Assembly: GCA_028751875.1 (NCBI GenBank)
Contig: CM054141.1
Span: 74,753,261-74,817,260, forward strand
From: Rapana venosa
Taxonomy: Eukaryota > Mollusca > Gastropoda > Neogastropoda > Muricidae
Direction: 5' to 3'
DNA: 64,000 bases
Positions 23,578 to 33,390 of this stretch are shown in pieces. The notes beneath the pieces were generated by a model. That model worked only from the letters and a program-made list of their open reading frames with translations, made no database searches and was not told where the DNA came from. The position numbers and the translations under genes were made by a program. Position 1 is the stretch's first letter. Every line of letters begins with the position of its first letter.

Positions 23578-24345
23578 ATACAGTTAACCTACAATGGCAC
23601 TTTCCAGTAAACCGAGACCAATTCGGACTCTGACTGTTGTTCATGTTGAGTGCTGATGTGTTTTTGTTTTCTCTCCTTAACCCTTTCAGTGCGGCAAGCC
23701 AGTTTTCCGGCTCAGCTTCCTGCTACCCTTCAGTCCTGTCAGGAGGAAAACCGGCGCAGTCCAATTTTCCTTCAATTCCGGGGTTTCTGAGGTACAGAAG
23801 AGTGCAAGACGGGTACCTCAGTAAATCTTACATAGTATTTTGCATTCAAGCATAAAATAGTAAGTGTTATATACCATGGTGTGCAGAATTGAATGCAGAT
23901 TTTCTTAAAATAAGACTAGAACTTTGCACTTGTATGTGTGATGTATGTGACAGGTAACAAAGGTGACATTTCCTATGTCACATACAAACAATTAATGACA
24001 AATGCATGTAAACGAACGATCGATTAGATATGAGCATGCCAAACATGAAGTAACTTACAATTTGATATCTGGGGTGACAGTGGTGGAGTTCTAAATATAG
24101 AAACGCCATGACAAATATTTGCCTAAAATATAAACAAAGGCATTGCATTAGCATTATCAACTTTTCAGTATTTGTTTATTACTATAAACACTAACCACTG
24201 GCCCCCAAAAAGTAACTGTTGCAATTAGTTCCTAACTTATGTGTTTTAAGTCAATGGACTAACACTAGTAACAGGTTAGGATTCAAGTAGGGGTAAGGGC
24301 AGTTAAGTAATATTCCCTGAAGATGCCTAGATGGCAGTATTTTGG

Positions 24346-24643
24346 GTTAGGAGGATTAGTCAGGACTGGGTAGGATGATTAGGGTTATGTAGGAGGATTA
24401 GTCAGGACTGGGTAGGATGATTAGGGTTATGTAGGAGGATTAGTCAGGACTGGGTAGGATGATTAGGGTTATGTAGGAGGATTAGTCAGGACTGGGTAGG
24501 ATGATTAGGGTTATGTAGGAGGATTAGTCAGGACTGGGTAGGATGATTAGGGTTATGTAGGAGGATTAGTCAGGACTAGGTAGGATGATTAGGGTTATGT
24601 AGGAGGATTGGTCAGGACTGGGTAGGATGATTAGGGTTATGTA
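24346..24643. repeat. 42-bp minisatellite beside the FPGT donor site
   Basis: Seven copies of TTAGGAGGATTAGTCAGGAC plus TGGGTAGGATGATTAGGGTTATG-type sequence, nearly identical. On the gene (minus) strand it begins 16 bases inside the intron, just after the donor at 24660. The embedded TTAGGGTTA words are telomere-like by chance of the unit. Confidence 0.93.
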
Positions 24644-24660
24644 TACATGTACACCATCAC

Positions 24661-24834
24661 CTATGCGGGGTCCAGGCGGGTCGGCCACAACATGGATGGG
24701 GAGGTCTAGGGGCAGCTCTCCCCGCTGCTCCTTGTCCTTCAGCTGCTGTTCAAAGGCCTCCTTCTGGGTCTGGTCTGCCGTGGTGATCACCACCACATTC
24801 CACATGTCATCCTCACTGCCGCTAATCCTCCTGC
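24661..24834 (-). CDS. FPGT: Fucose-1-phosphate guanylyltransferase, internal exon (N-terminal part)
   Basis: Reading the minus strand, this exon encodes RRISGSEDDMWNVVVITTAD, then EAFEQQLKDKEQRGELPLDL and PIHVVADPPGPRIG. This follows the N-terminal segment of animal FPGT (pattern FWD-hydrophobic-AITAAD...QQL..K...ELPLG...VF-DP-G-KIGNGG). The exon ends ATAG|GTGATG (GT at 24660-24659) in phase 1. The last exon begins GC AAT GGA GGG after its acceptor at 10853, so the join restores R-I-G-N-G-G-S-T exactly. The proposed acceptor is ATACAG just above 24834; ACAGGCAG, four bases on, is an alternative. The exon is intact. The first coding exon, expected to carry the N-terminal ~25 residues, was not found with confidence upstream. 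Confidence 0.85.
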
Positions 24835-25500
24835 CTGTATGTATCAGACACAATCAATCAATGATCAAATCACCCAACATTCCACATGTCATCCTCATTG
24901 TTGCTATACCTCCTGCCTGTATGTATCAGACACATCAATCATGATCACCACCACATTCCACATGTCATCCTCATTGTTGCTATACCTCCTGCCTGTATCA
25001 TGAATACACATCAATCATGATCCCCACCACATTCCACATGTCATCCTCATTGTTGCTATACCTCCTGCCTGTATCATGAATACACATCAAGCATATCACC
25101 ACCACAATTCCACATTCATCCTCCATGTTGCTATATAAACCTTCCCTGCCTGTATCATGAATACACATCAAATCATGATCACCACCACATCCACATGTCA
25201 TCCCTCATTAGTTCTAGAACCTCCTGCCTGTATCATGAATACACATCAATCATGATCACCACCACATTCCACATGTCATCCTCATTGTTGCTATACCTCC
25301 TGCCTGTATCATGAATACACATCAATCATGATCACCACCACATTCCACATGTCATCCTCATTGTTGCTATACCTCCTGCCTGTATCATGTATACACATCA
25401 ATCATGATCACCACCACATTCCACATGTCATCCTCATTGTTGCTATACCTCCTGCCTGTATCATGAATACACATCAATCATGATCACCACCAGGCACCAC
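24835..25500. repeat. 76-bp tandem array copied from the FPGT acceptor and exon start
   Basis: About eight units, each reading on the gene strand ATGATACAGGCAGGAGGTAT, then AGCAACAATGAGGATGACAT, then GTGGAATGTGGTGGTGATCA. The spacer is TGATTGATGTGTATTC. The first half is the real 3' splice site plus the first ~50 exon bases (sense RRYSNNEDDMWNVVVI). Copies at 25100-25200 carry small indels. Bases 25501-26740 hold no recognised gene; CAGA repeats lie near 26150-26170. Confidence 0.92.
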
Positions 25501-26751
25501 ATTCCGCATCAGCACACCTCCTTCCCATAATGCATAGTATAAGTCCTAATCTATCTACCCCTTTAGGCTTTAGTTTCTAACTATCACTAGTATCAGAAGA
25601 GGCGTGAGTTTCTCAACTGAAAATTGTCCAAAACGATGAAAAGGGATGGGGTCCCTAGGGGTTGCTAGGCCCCAAGTGGGATGTTGAAAATGACAACTTG
25701 GCTAAACCCCACTCATTAAATACAATCATTATACAAGCAGGTATATTTGTAAATAATAAAAATAAGATTTACTGATTTTAATCCTTGTTGCTCGTCTCTG
25801 AAATTATAGCATGGTACACTGCAAATATATCTAATGTGCTTAGTTGTTTCTTTTACGCTTATGCACAGGCACTTCAATGACTTCACTTATAAGTTATAAA
25901 GGTACACTAAACACTGATTCCCAGAACTCGTGAAATACTTATAAATACGTGTGCATTGCTATTAGTATATTAGCATTATGAAATATTTATACATACATTA
26001 GCATTGCACGTGGTTTCTTTAATGGATTTCAAAATAGATTGTAACCACTGGCACATGACCATAAAGGTCCAGTCCACAGCGCTTCTCCTTGGAAAGGAAG
26101 GAGAAAAAGACGACGGGCAGACAGGAGACTGAGACTGAGAGAGACTCGGACTCAGAGAGAGACAGACAGACAGAACTCGAATATTTTAATGAGGGTAAAT
26201 GGATACGCAGAAGGCTTCTTTAAACACCAGGCCCTCATGGAGAAAAATTGAAAACAAGCATGAAAATAAATCAATTTACATTAATAAACAAGATAATTTC
26301 AAATACAATGAATGAATCACTCCAAACTACCCATTCAATAATTGAAAAATCCAAGAATGAAAAATCTAACGGAATAAACAAGACCAAAAAAACAAAAAAA
26401 AACTCCCCTTCCCCAAACACGCACCCCCCCACTTAAACAAACAACACTCCCCAAAAAGTCCAAAATGACCGATACTAACATCACTAGTTCCAATAATAAA
26501 TACACAGAACTGCTTTCTTTCCCAGTTTTCCGCTCTCATCTGCCATACGCACATGCACTCTCTTAACCTACTCACTGACACACACACACACACAACACCA
26601 TATTAATTGCATGCCCCACCCTGAATACACCTCTTTAGAATTGAGTATAAAAATCCACAGAAGTAATGAAATTGTCCAACAGAACATTGCAAATAACAAT
26701 CCATTACCATTCTGCATTAACAAACAAAACTCAACCCAAACGTCATTTCAA

Positions 26752-26803
26752 GGAGGGGGGGGGGGGGGGGGGGAGGAGAGAGAGAAGAGAGAGAGAACAA
26801 GCT
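26752..26803. repeat. G-run with (GA)n
   Basis: A G-run of about 20 with one A, followed by GAGAGAGAGAAGAGAG. Confidence 0.9.
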
Positions 26804-26894
26804 TGAACTCAAATAATTTATTCACAAAATGGCCATTGGCCTATACATCAAGTATTTTGGTAGGGATAAAAGCAACACGCCAACAGTAACAACA

Positions 26895-26985
26895 ACAAAA
26901 TGTTAAATGGAATGTGGAGTCCCACAGGGATCAGTTCTTGGCCCTGTTCTTTACACTGCTCCACTTTCATACATATATTATTTAT
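26895..26985 (+). mobile_element. LINE reverse transcriptase scrap
   Basis: GTTAAATGGAATGTGGAGTC begins a 60-base frame reading GVPQGSVLGPVLYTAPLSYI, the RT motif B of jockey/CR1-type LINEs. Nothing of the protein is left on either side; a SINE fragment begins directly after it. Confidence 0.75.
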
Positions 26986-27090
26986 TTATTTATTCTTTTA
27001 TATCGAGGATAATGGAATAAGCACTCATCATGTGCTTTTTTACATCCAGTCCTTGTGTGTATTCGGTTTTGTAAATTTTGTCATCTGTTT
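26986..27090 (-). mobile_element. SINE family 1, 3' fragment
   Basis: The reverse complement matches the last ~100 bases of the 22178-22523 element: ACAAAATTTACAAAACCG, then GGACTGGATGTAAAAAAGCA and TTATTCCATTATCCTCGATA. Confidence 0.85.
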
Positions 27091-27142
27091 CAATGTAATA
27101 CATGTATAATTACATACATACATACATATAATATAATATTAT

Positions 27143-27229
27143 ATATAGAGAGAGAGAGAGAAGAGAGAGAGAAGAGGAGAGAGGAGGGAGAGAGAGAGAG
27201 AGAGAGAGTGAGAGAGAGAGAGAGAGAGA
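27143..27229. repeat. (GA)n microsatellite
   Basis: About 85 bases of GAGAGAGAGAAGAGAGAG with short interruptions. Confidence 0.95.
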
Positions 27230-27253
27230 TGAATGAAATTAATGAAAAATGAA

Positions 27254-27332
27254 TCTTTATTTTTCAAGGGTAACAGAATAAGCATGTGCATACTTTTTTT
27301 CATTGGGCCCTTGCCCGGATTAGGGACTATCA
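27254..27332 (-). mobile_element. SINE-like 3' end fragment
   Basis: TTTTTCAAGGGTAACAGAAT, then AAGCATGTGCATACTTTTTT and CATTGGGCCCTTGCC, resembles the terminal part of family 1 and the fragment at 99-195. It is probably a subfamily end. Confidence 0.5.
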
Positions 27333-27448
27333 ACAAAACAGGTTTAAAAAAATCTTACTACAACAACATGATTTTAAAAGAAAAAAAACCTTACATTACA
27401 TAATCCCTAACTGACTTGAACATTAATTTCAAAAGATACATAGATTTT

Positions 27449-27737
27449 AGGGGGATAGCTGGTCCCAGCACTGATTTCCCCCAGCTAAGTTAAGCAGCTG
27501 GTTACCAGTTGATGGGTGACCAGTTTTCATTCACGCCTTGGCCTTCGATGACAGTTTCCCCAGCTTTAAATGGGTACCTGCCTCTTTAGGGTCAGGGAAG
27601 TAAAAGCAGCGAGGGAGAGAGATGGCCGCCCGCCCTCAATGTGCTGGGCCCTAGAGAAGTGAGGTCTATACGCCTCGCTCCGAGCGCTGCGTCCCCTTAC
27701 GACCTTAAGGTTATGGTTCTCCTTTAACCTCCTCCTA
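27449..27737 (+). mobile_element. SINE with tRNA-like head fused to a 5S rRNA-like segment (copy 2)
   Basis: Second copy of the chimeric SINE at 1064-1371. The head is worn (GGGGATAGCTGGTCCCAGCA), and the 5S-like part (27484-27521) keeps AAGTTAAGCAGCTGGTTACC and AGTTGATGGGTGACC. The body is collinear to TACGACCTTAAGGTTATGG. Independent indels differ between the copies, so these are separate old insertions. Confidence 0.8.
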
Positions 27738-28562
27738 CATAGATTTTTGTTGTTGAGAAAAGAGATATACTGATAAACAATAGAATACTCAAATGGGCTA
27801 AATCAAACAAATCAAGAGAGAGAGAGAGATTTGATAGACCCACGTTAGCTTGGCCTTACTACAAGCAAACAAAACTAGAACAAGCAGTGGACAGGAAGCT
27901 CAAGGTGTGGCACTACAAAGAGGAAGACTCGAGATGCCGGTCCAGGTTCAGCAGGACTCAAGAGAAACTTGCCTCTGAGTACTTTGGTATTGCTCCAGTA
28001 AACTGCGCATGATCTTCCGTAAACAGCCGACTCCATGTTAAAATGCAGGACTTGAGTTCTGGTAGGCTCTGAAGATCTCTCGATGAACAGATGGTGCCGG
28101 CTGACGAACTTTCCCCGACCACCTTCTCCCACTGCGAAAGCCTAGGTTTGCGTTGTAGCCTAGCCTAGGCTTACAGGCCCACGTCTAGAGTTGGTGACGA
28201 GGGCCTTGGGCCTAAGACTGGTCACGTGAGAGTGATTCAAGACTGTGTCGACAATGAACTTGCAAGGAATAACAGTGGGCCAAAGATATTGAAAATAATC
28301 AAAGCACAACACTAAAGCGATTTTCCAATATCCTTTTAAAATCACACACAATTTCGATTTAGAATTCTGCCCCTGCTAAAGGCTTCCATCAAAGAAGAAA
28401 ATGTGCAAATTTACAGTTCGAATGAGGCTCTCTAACTTTATTGGGGTATTTTCCGTTAGTTAGTTAGTTTGAGTTTAAAGTTAGGCAACTCCAGTTTGAT
28501 AGCCTGCCTACGATTTCTTGCAGGGGCACACGCTGACTTGAATGACCTGAAGGCTAGCAACC

Positions 28563-28677
28563 ATGTCCCAGGCGAAAGGGTGGCGCTCGATTGTTGCGAT
28601 TGCAGCTGTAGTTGGTGGAATATGTGTTGCCACCTACCCCATTATTGTGGCTCCATACGTCAACCCAGACCCATGGA
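28563..28677 (+). CDS. SMIM20: SMIM20/MITRAC7-like small inner-membrane protein, exon 1
   Basis: The exon encodes MSQAKGWRSIVAIAAVVGGI and continues CVATYPIIVAPYVNPDPW. It has a short basic N-terminus, one transmembrane helix (about residues 9-25) and the YPI-x-x-x-P signature just after it. This fits SMIM20, a ~67-residue mitochondrial inner-membrane protein that stabilises newly made COX1 during cytochrome oxidase assembly and is also called the phoenixin precursor. The ATG has A at -3. The exon ends in phase 1 at a perfect donor (CCATGGA|GTAAGT, GT at 28678-28679). The C-terminal exon or exons, expected to hold a KVWSDPF-like end, were not found in the window. The assignment rests on a 38-residue match read by eye; another single-pass mitochondrial protein is possible. 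Confidence 0.55.
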
Positions 28678-28830
28678 GTAAGTACTCTAATACTAGGCTA
28701 GTGACAGTACTAGTGTCATTTATCTTCAAACCAGACCCACAGAAAAGTACTCTCTGAGCACCACGTTGGCAGCCTGTGTTTTGAGGAACAACATCATTGC
28801 CAGACAATCTGTCAACAGTATCACAGGATC
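28573..28830 (+). repeat. Parent segment of a local duplication (SMIM20-like exon and intron start)
   Basis: From GGGTGGCGCTCGATTGTTGC through the donor and 150 intron bases to TCAACAGTATCACAGGAT, this segment recurs at 29732-29979 with about 95% identity outside the exon part. A second pair (29580-29704 and 29984-30120) is duplicated in the same order. Confidence 0.9.
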
Positions 28831-29137
28831 AGACAATAGAACTGAAAGTATACCTGCTTTGTCTCCCATCAAAACCAATACTACTAGAACTAGTAAGAAA
28901 CCCTATGAATCTTTGATATTTCTGTAAACAAAGTGTATTATAATTCACTTGCATTGCTAGGAGACAAGAAAGTTTGTTTTTTTTAAAAAAGTGGTGGAAT
29001 GACTGGGTGAAGAAGCAGCAGGGTAACCAATGTGAACACACAAGCAGAAGCACATAAATTTATACTATCCTAGGTAGCAGGCGAACACATGCATGTCATA
29101 CATAATTTGATACTTGATCAGTATGGTTTTGAAAACT

Positions 29138-29200
29138 TGAATGCTCTCTCTCTCTCTCTCTCTCCTCTCCTCTCTCTCATCTCATCTCTCTCTCTCATCA
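29138..29200. repeat. (CT)n microsatellite
   Basis: CTCTCTCTCTCTCTCTCTCC with later CTCATCTCATCTC interruptions. Confidence 0.95.
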
Positions 29201-29407
29201 CAACTAAACACCACACTTCATATGCATCCACACACACAACAAGACACTTTTGGTCACGTGTGAGTGCGTGTGGTTGCGCACCTATTGTTGTGTGGTTTTC
29301 TTTCTTTTTTTTCTCTCTGTTTCTATTTTTCTTTTGGAGTTAGTCTTATTATTATTGGTTATGGTAATAATGTAGCTAGATAATATTGATGAAGTTTTTG
29401 TTCCTAT

Positions 29408-29487
29408 ATAGATGGCTTGATGAAGAAAAGCAAATGTATTGCTTATTTAATATACCATCTGGAAATAAAAATTTGACTTGACTTGAC
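29408..29487 (+). mobile_element. LINE tail ending in TTGAC repeats
   Basis: GGCTTGATGAAGAAAAGCAA ... GGAAATAAAAATTTGACTTGACTTGAC: a retroposon 3' end with a short TTGAC tandem tail, the same ending as at 99-120 (inverted) and 12471 (inverted). No coding part is attached. Confidence 0.45.
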
Positions 29488-29579
29488 ACTTAGATAATAA
29501 GTTTAATAACTTAGAGATTCATAGAAATGCTGTTAATGAAAGACAACTCCAGGCATTATTTTTCAGGATAAGATTTAAT

Positions 29580-29704
29580 GCATTCATGACAAAATTCAGC
29601 AAGGATGTTAAGTGCTGTTGTGGTGAATATATTTAAAATACCCATATCATACTTGAATGTAAGAATTTAAAACCCTATCTCCCTGCCTTTTCTGAGAATT
29701 CCAT
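29580..29704 (+). repeat. Second member of the local duplication, copy B
   Basis: ATTCATGACAAAATTCAGCA ... TGCCTTTTCTGAGAATTCCATA recurs at 29984-30120. Here it lies 750 bases from the exon segment; in the copy the two parts are directly joined. Confidence 0.85.
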
Positions 29705-29731
29705 AGATCAAGTTTTTTGTACAATGTGGCA

Positions 29732-29979
29732 AGGGTGGCGCTCGATTGTGCAATTACAACTGTAGTTGTGGTATATTGTTTCCACCTACCCCATTATTGT
29801 GGCTCCATATGTCAACCCAGACCCATGGAGTAAGTATTCTAATACTAGGCTAGTGACAGTACTAGTGTCATTTATCTTCAAACCAGACCCACAGAAAAGT
29901 ACTCTCTGAGCACCACGTTGGCAGCCTGTGTTTTGAGGAACAACATCATTGCCAGACAATCTGTCAACAGTATCACAGG
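29732..29979 (+). pseudogene. Decayed duplicate of the SMIM20-like exon 1
   Basis: This copies 28573-28830, including the GTAAGT donor and intron start. The exon part has lost the original start context (CCAGGCGAAAG reduced to a GGCAAG junction). It carries at least three single-base deletions (GATTGTGCAATTAC for GATTGTTGCGATTGC, GTAGTTGTGG, TATATTGTTTCC), so the membrane segment is out of frame. The last 45 exon bases, from CACCTACCCCATTATTGTGG on, are almost unchanged. The intron part is better preserved than the exon part. Confidence 0.8.
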
Positions 29980-29983
29980 ATAA

Positions 29984-30120
29984 GATAAGCATGCATGACA
30001 AAATTCAGCAAGGATGTTAAGTGCTGTTGTGGTGAATATATTATGAATATTTCAAATACCCAAATCATACCTGAATTTAAAGTATTTAAAACCCACCCTG
30101 CCTTTTCTGAAGAATTCCAT
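29984..30120 (+). repeat. Second member of the local duplication, copy B'
   Basis: Matches 29580-29704 with an added ATGAATATT and minor changes. It is joined to the pseudo-exon segment at a shared CAGGATAAGAT word. Bases 30121-30440 hold nothing else recognisable. Confidence 0.85.
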
Positions 30121-30502
30121 AACGAAAAAAAGTTTTGAACAATGTAAATCTAATTTGGACATGCTAAAGGTTTGTGTTAAGTCTTTACTTAGGGCTATTA
30201 CTGTAGTTCTTGCACACTTTTTTTGGATTTTACTTTTTATTATTCCTTATCTGTTAATGCTAGAATACGCTTTTTTCATTTGTTAACACACACACACACA
30301 CAAGTAGCTTCTCTCTCTTCTCTCCTTTTCTCCTGTCCCCTCTCTCTTCTATCCAGTCCTCCATTTTAGGTCATCTGGTATCACTTATTAGAAAGACGTT
30401 AAATTGAAGACTGACTGGATGACTTAGTGGACTGACTTACAGTTACTCCAACACACACACACACACACGTGTGCAGCCACACACACACCTGCGCGCACAT
30501 GC

Positions 30503-30680
30503 AGAACATCTTGTGCACACGTTAAAACCTGTCCCACTTTTCGGAAGAGTAGGCCATTGTGTGCTGGTGGGAACAGATGATAAAATGTACAAAACTGCAT
30601 ATATACACGGGAACTGGATGAAAAAAACAGCCAGGGTTGGGCGTGCGTATTCCATTATCCTTGAAATAAACGAATATAAA
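30503..30680 (+). mobile_element. SINE family 1, 3' half
   Basis: ATGCAGAACATCTTGTGCAC, GAAGAGTAGGCCATTGTGTG, ACACGGGAACTGGATGAAAA and CGTATTCCATTATCCTTGAA match 22178-22523. The 5' end is replaced by (CA)n (30450-30502), and another (CA)n follows at 30690-30810. Confidence 0.85.
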
Positions 30681-30689
30681 AAAAATAAA

Positions 30690-30776
30690 CACACAGGACA
30701 CGCACATAGCCACACATAGCACGCCACAAACATCACAACAGACACACAACACACACACACACACACACACACCCAT

Positions 30777-30810
<34 letters not shown>
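30690..30810. repeat. (CA)n microsatellite
   Basis: Interrupted CA repeats, purest at 30746-30769 and 30780-30809. Confidence 0.93.
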
Positions 30811-30813
<3 letters not shown>

Positions 30814-31074
30814 TGTCATCTCTTGTAGTGGAATGCTGTCACCCCTGAGGCTAACAGTAACACTCAAACTTCAAAATATGTTTTTAAAAACTATTTTTAC
30901 CTTAGACCTCAGTTCTTCTCTTGGAAAGCAAATGTTTGTAAATAATGTATATTGCTTAAATCTCACTATATATATTTATTTCCAACTACATGATGTGTGG
31001 TATTGAGTTGGTATGTATTCGAGTGCATTGCTATACATAATACAGCTTATGGACTTTCTTTTTGTCATAATATA

Positions 31075-31325
31075 AAGCACTTTGTGCTGCCCCTGTAAAG
31101 GGGAAGGAAAGCACTCAAGAAATGTCCATTATTATTATCATGATTATTGTTATTATTATTATTATTATTATATAATCATTTCTTCTTCTTCTTCTTACAT
31201 ATATATGATTATTACTATTATATGTAAATTGTATGTAGGTAATAATAATAATAATAATAATAATATATGGAATTTATATAGCGCTGAATCTTGTAAAGCA
31301 ACAAATCCAAGCGCATTTGTGTAAA
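31075..31325. mobile_element. Two converging LINE tails around (ATT)n/(AAT)n
   Basis: A plus-oriented tail (AAGCACTTTGTGCTGCCCCT ... AATGTCCATTATTATTATCA) meets a minus-oriented tail (AATAATATATGGAATTTATA, TAGCGCTGAATCTTGTAAAG). The second matches the 3' terminus of the LINE at 39315 and of 52858. The (ATT)n and (AAT)n blocks between them are complementary and could fold into a hairpin. Confidence 0.65.
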
Positions 31326-32275
31326 GGTGGCAGTACATTTTTCGGCCATTTTAACTGTATGGAAGCCTTATTTTCAAAGGACCTATTGTGAAAAGCACTA
31401 AACTCGCATCTATGCCAAGTTAAGGAAAATCATAATACATGTGTGTAGATACTAATAATACCACTAACAAAAATTACCAGCTCTCTATCTTGAAGGGGGA
31501 AAAAAGATGTACTTTGTTTAAAATTGCCTTATTTCCAAGTTATCGGTGATGTACGGTTTACTCAAATTGCATGAATAAGCCATGTTGAGTCCAACAGGTT
31601 GGATAAATAGCCTCTAAGGCTACTTTTTTACATTGCTTAAAAGATATGCATATATAGATTATGTCCATTTTTTTCTAGGGCTATACTAGACCAAGTGTTT
31701 CAAATATTATTGGGGTCTAATTTTACCGAAAACCGTAAATTTAAATCCAACCTCCCCAAACAACCCAGTATGCATGTACATGTATACATGTATAGTTGTG
31801 TACGATATGAAATGTGAACTCTATACATGTACATAGAATTTTGTATGCAAGACAGAAAAGACAAAAATGGAAACTAAATTTTAACCAAGAAAAACAAGTA
31901 AATGAAGTTGACTTACATAAAAATCCTGAGAGTCATGATTATCGACAAAAATGTGACTTGGACTGACCATGTGATGTCACTAAGTTAACTTCTTGCTAAC
32001 ACAATAACAGGCTAGTTTATTGATTAGAATTGATACAGTGTTGCATGCCATGTACTGATGAAGTGTGTATGTGATTGTGAGTCTGTGTGTGTGAAGGGAA
32101 GGGGTGGAGTAAGATGCATTTTTGTTGTTGCTGTTATCATTGTGGATGGAAGTGAGGTGTAGTTCTTTAACATACATGTGTATTATTAATTAATCTGTAC
32201 ATAGGAAGAGGAACAAACAGAACAGTACAAGTTTAAAATTATTGTGAATGTGATGGTTAGATACTGTGATTTGTT

Positions 32276-32647
<372 letters not shown>

Positions 32648-33197
32648 GTTTATGCTTTTCTTTTCCCCTCTTGTCCTTTCCTGGGTTTTTAAAATTGTGG
32701 GTGTTGATGCCTTGTTGCCAGTGTTACCTGTTAGTTTGTGGCGGATGATTGAAATTATCATATTATTACTCATATTGCTATTGTATTTTTATTCATTTGG
32801 TTTGGTTGGCTGTTGGTTTTTGTTGTTTGTTGGTGGTGGTCTTGTTTTCTCTTTTATTTTTTTTAAAAATGCTTTTATTTAATCCTGGGCTGTTTCATCA
32901 ACATTATTTTGATAGATGTCATTGCGTTGCAAGGGGTTAGTGGTGGTGGATGGTTTTTGTTTGGGTTTTTGTTTGTTTACTTTGTTTTTGTTGGTTTTTT
33001 TGGGGGGGGGGTTTCTTTTTTTTTGGGTTGGTTTTGTTGTTGTTTGGTTTTTTTGGTTTGTTGGTTTTTTTAGGGGGGGAGTGTTGGGGGGGGGGGGGGG
33101 GGGACCACTTATCAGCTGACAAGAGCATAAACAATTGTCTTAGGTGTTCAATATTAAGTAACCCTGATTAAAGGTAAGATTTTACAGCAAAATTATA

Positions 33198-33198
<1 letters not shown>

Positions 33199-33233
<35 letters not shown>

Positions 33234-33390
33234 CACACACACACACACTCATACAACACACACACACACAAAGCAACACTCACAAAATATTTATATATAT
33301 ATATATATTATATATACATATATATATATAACATATAGATATAATATATATATAATAATATATATATATATAATATAAATATATAATCTT
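33199..33390. repeat. (CA)n and (TA)n microsatellites
   Basis: CA repeats at 33199-33271, then TA-rich sequence at 33289-33388, directly adjoining the 3' end of the LINE remnant that follows. Confidence 0.95.

Noticed and set aside
23637..23855. 72-codon plus-strand frame
   Set aside because: No motif, and it overlaps the TTAACCCTTT repeat-like sequence.
24346..24643. Interstitial telomere sequence
   Set aside because: TTAGGG occurs once per 42-bp unit and not as tandem hexamers.
7545..25500. CRISPR-like regular spacing of repeats
   Set aside because: Spacers are not unique, units are directly adjacent, and the genome is clearly animal.
27875..28132. 85-codon minus-strand frame between the two genes
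   Set aside because: No family resemblance or splice support; text looks random. Only a short piece in another frame was kept, as a low-confidence idea.
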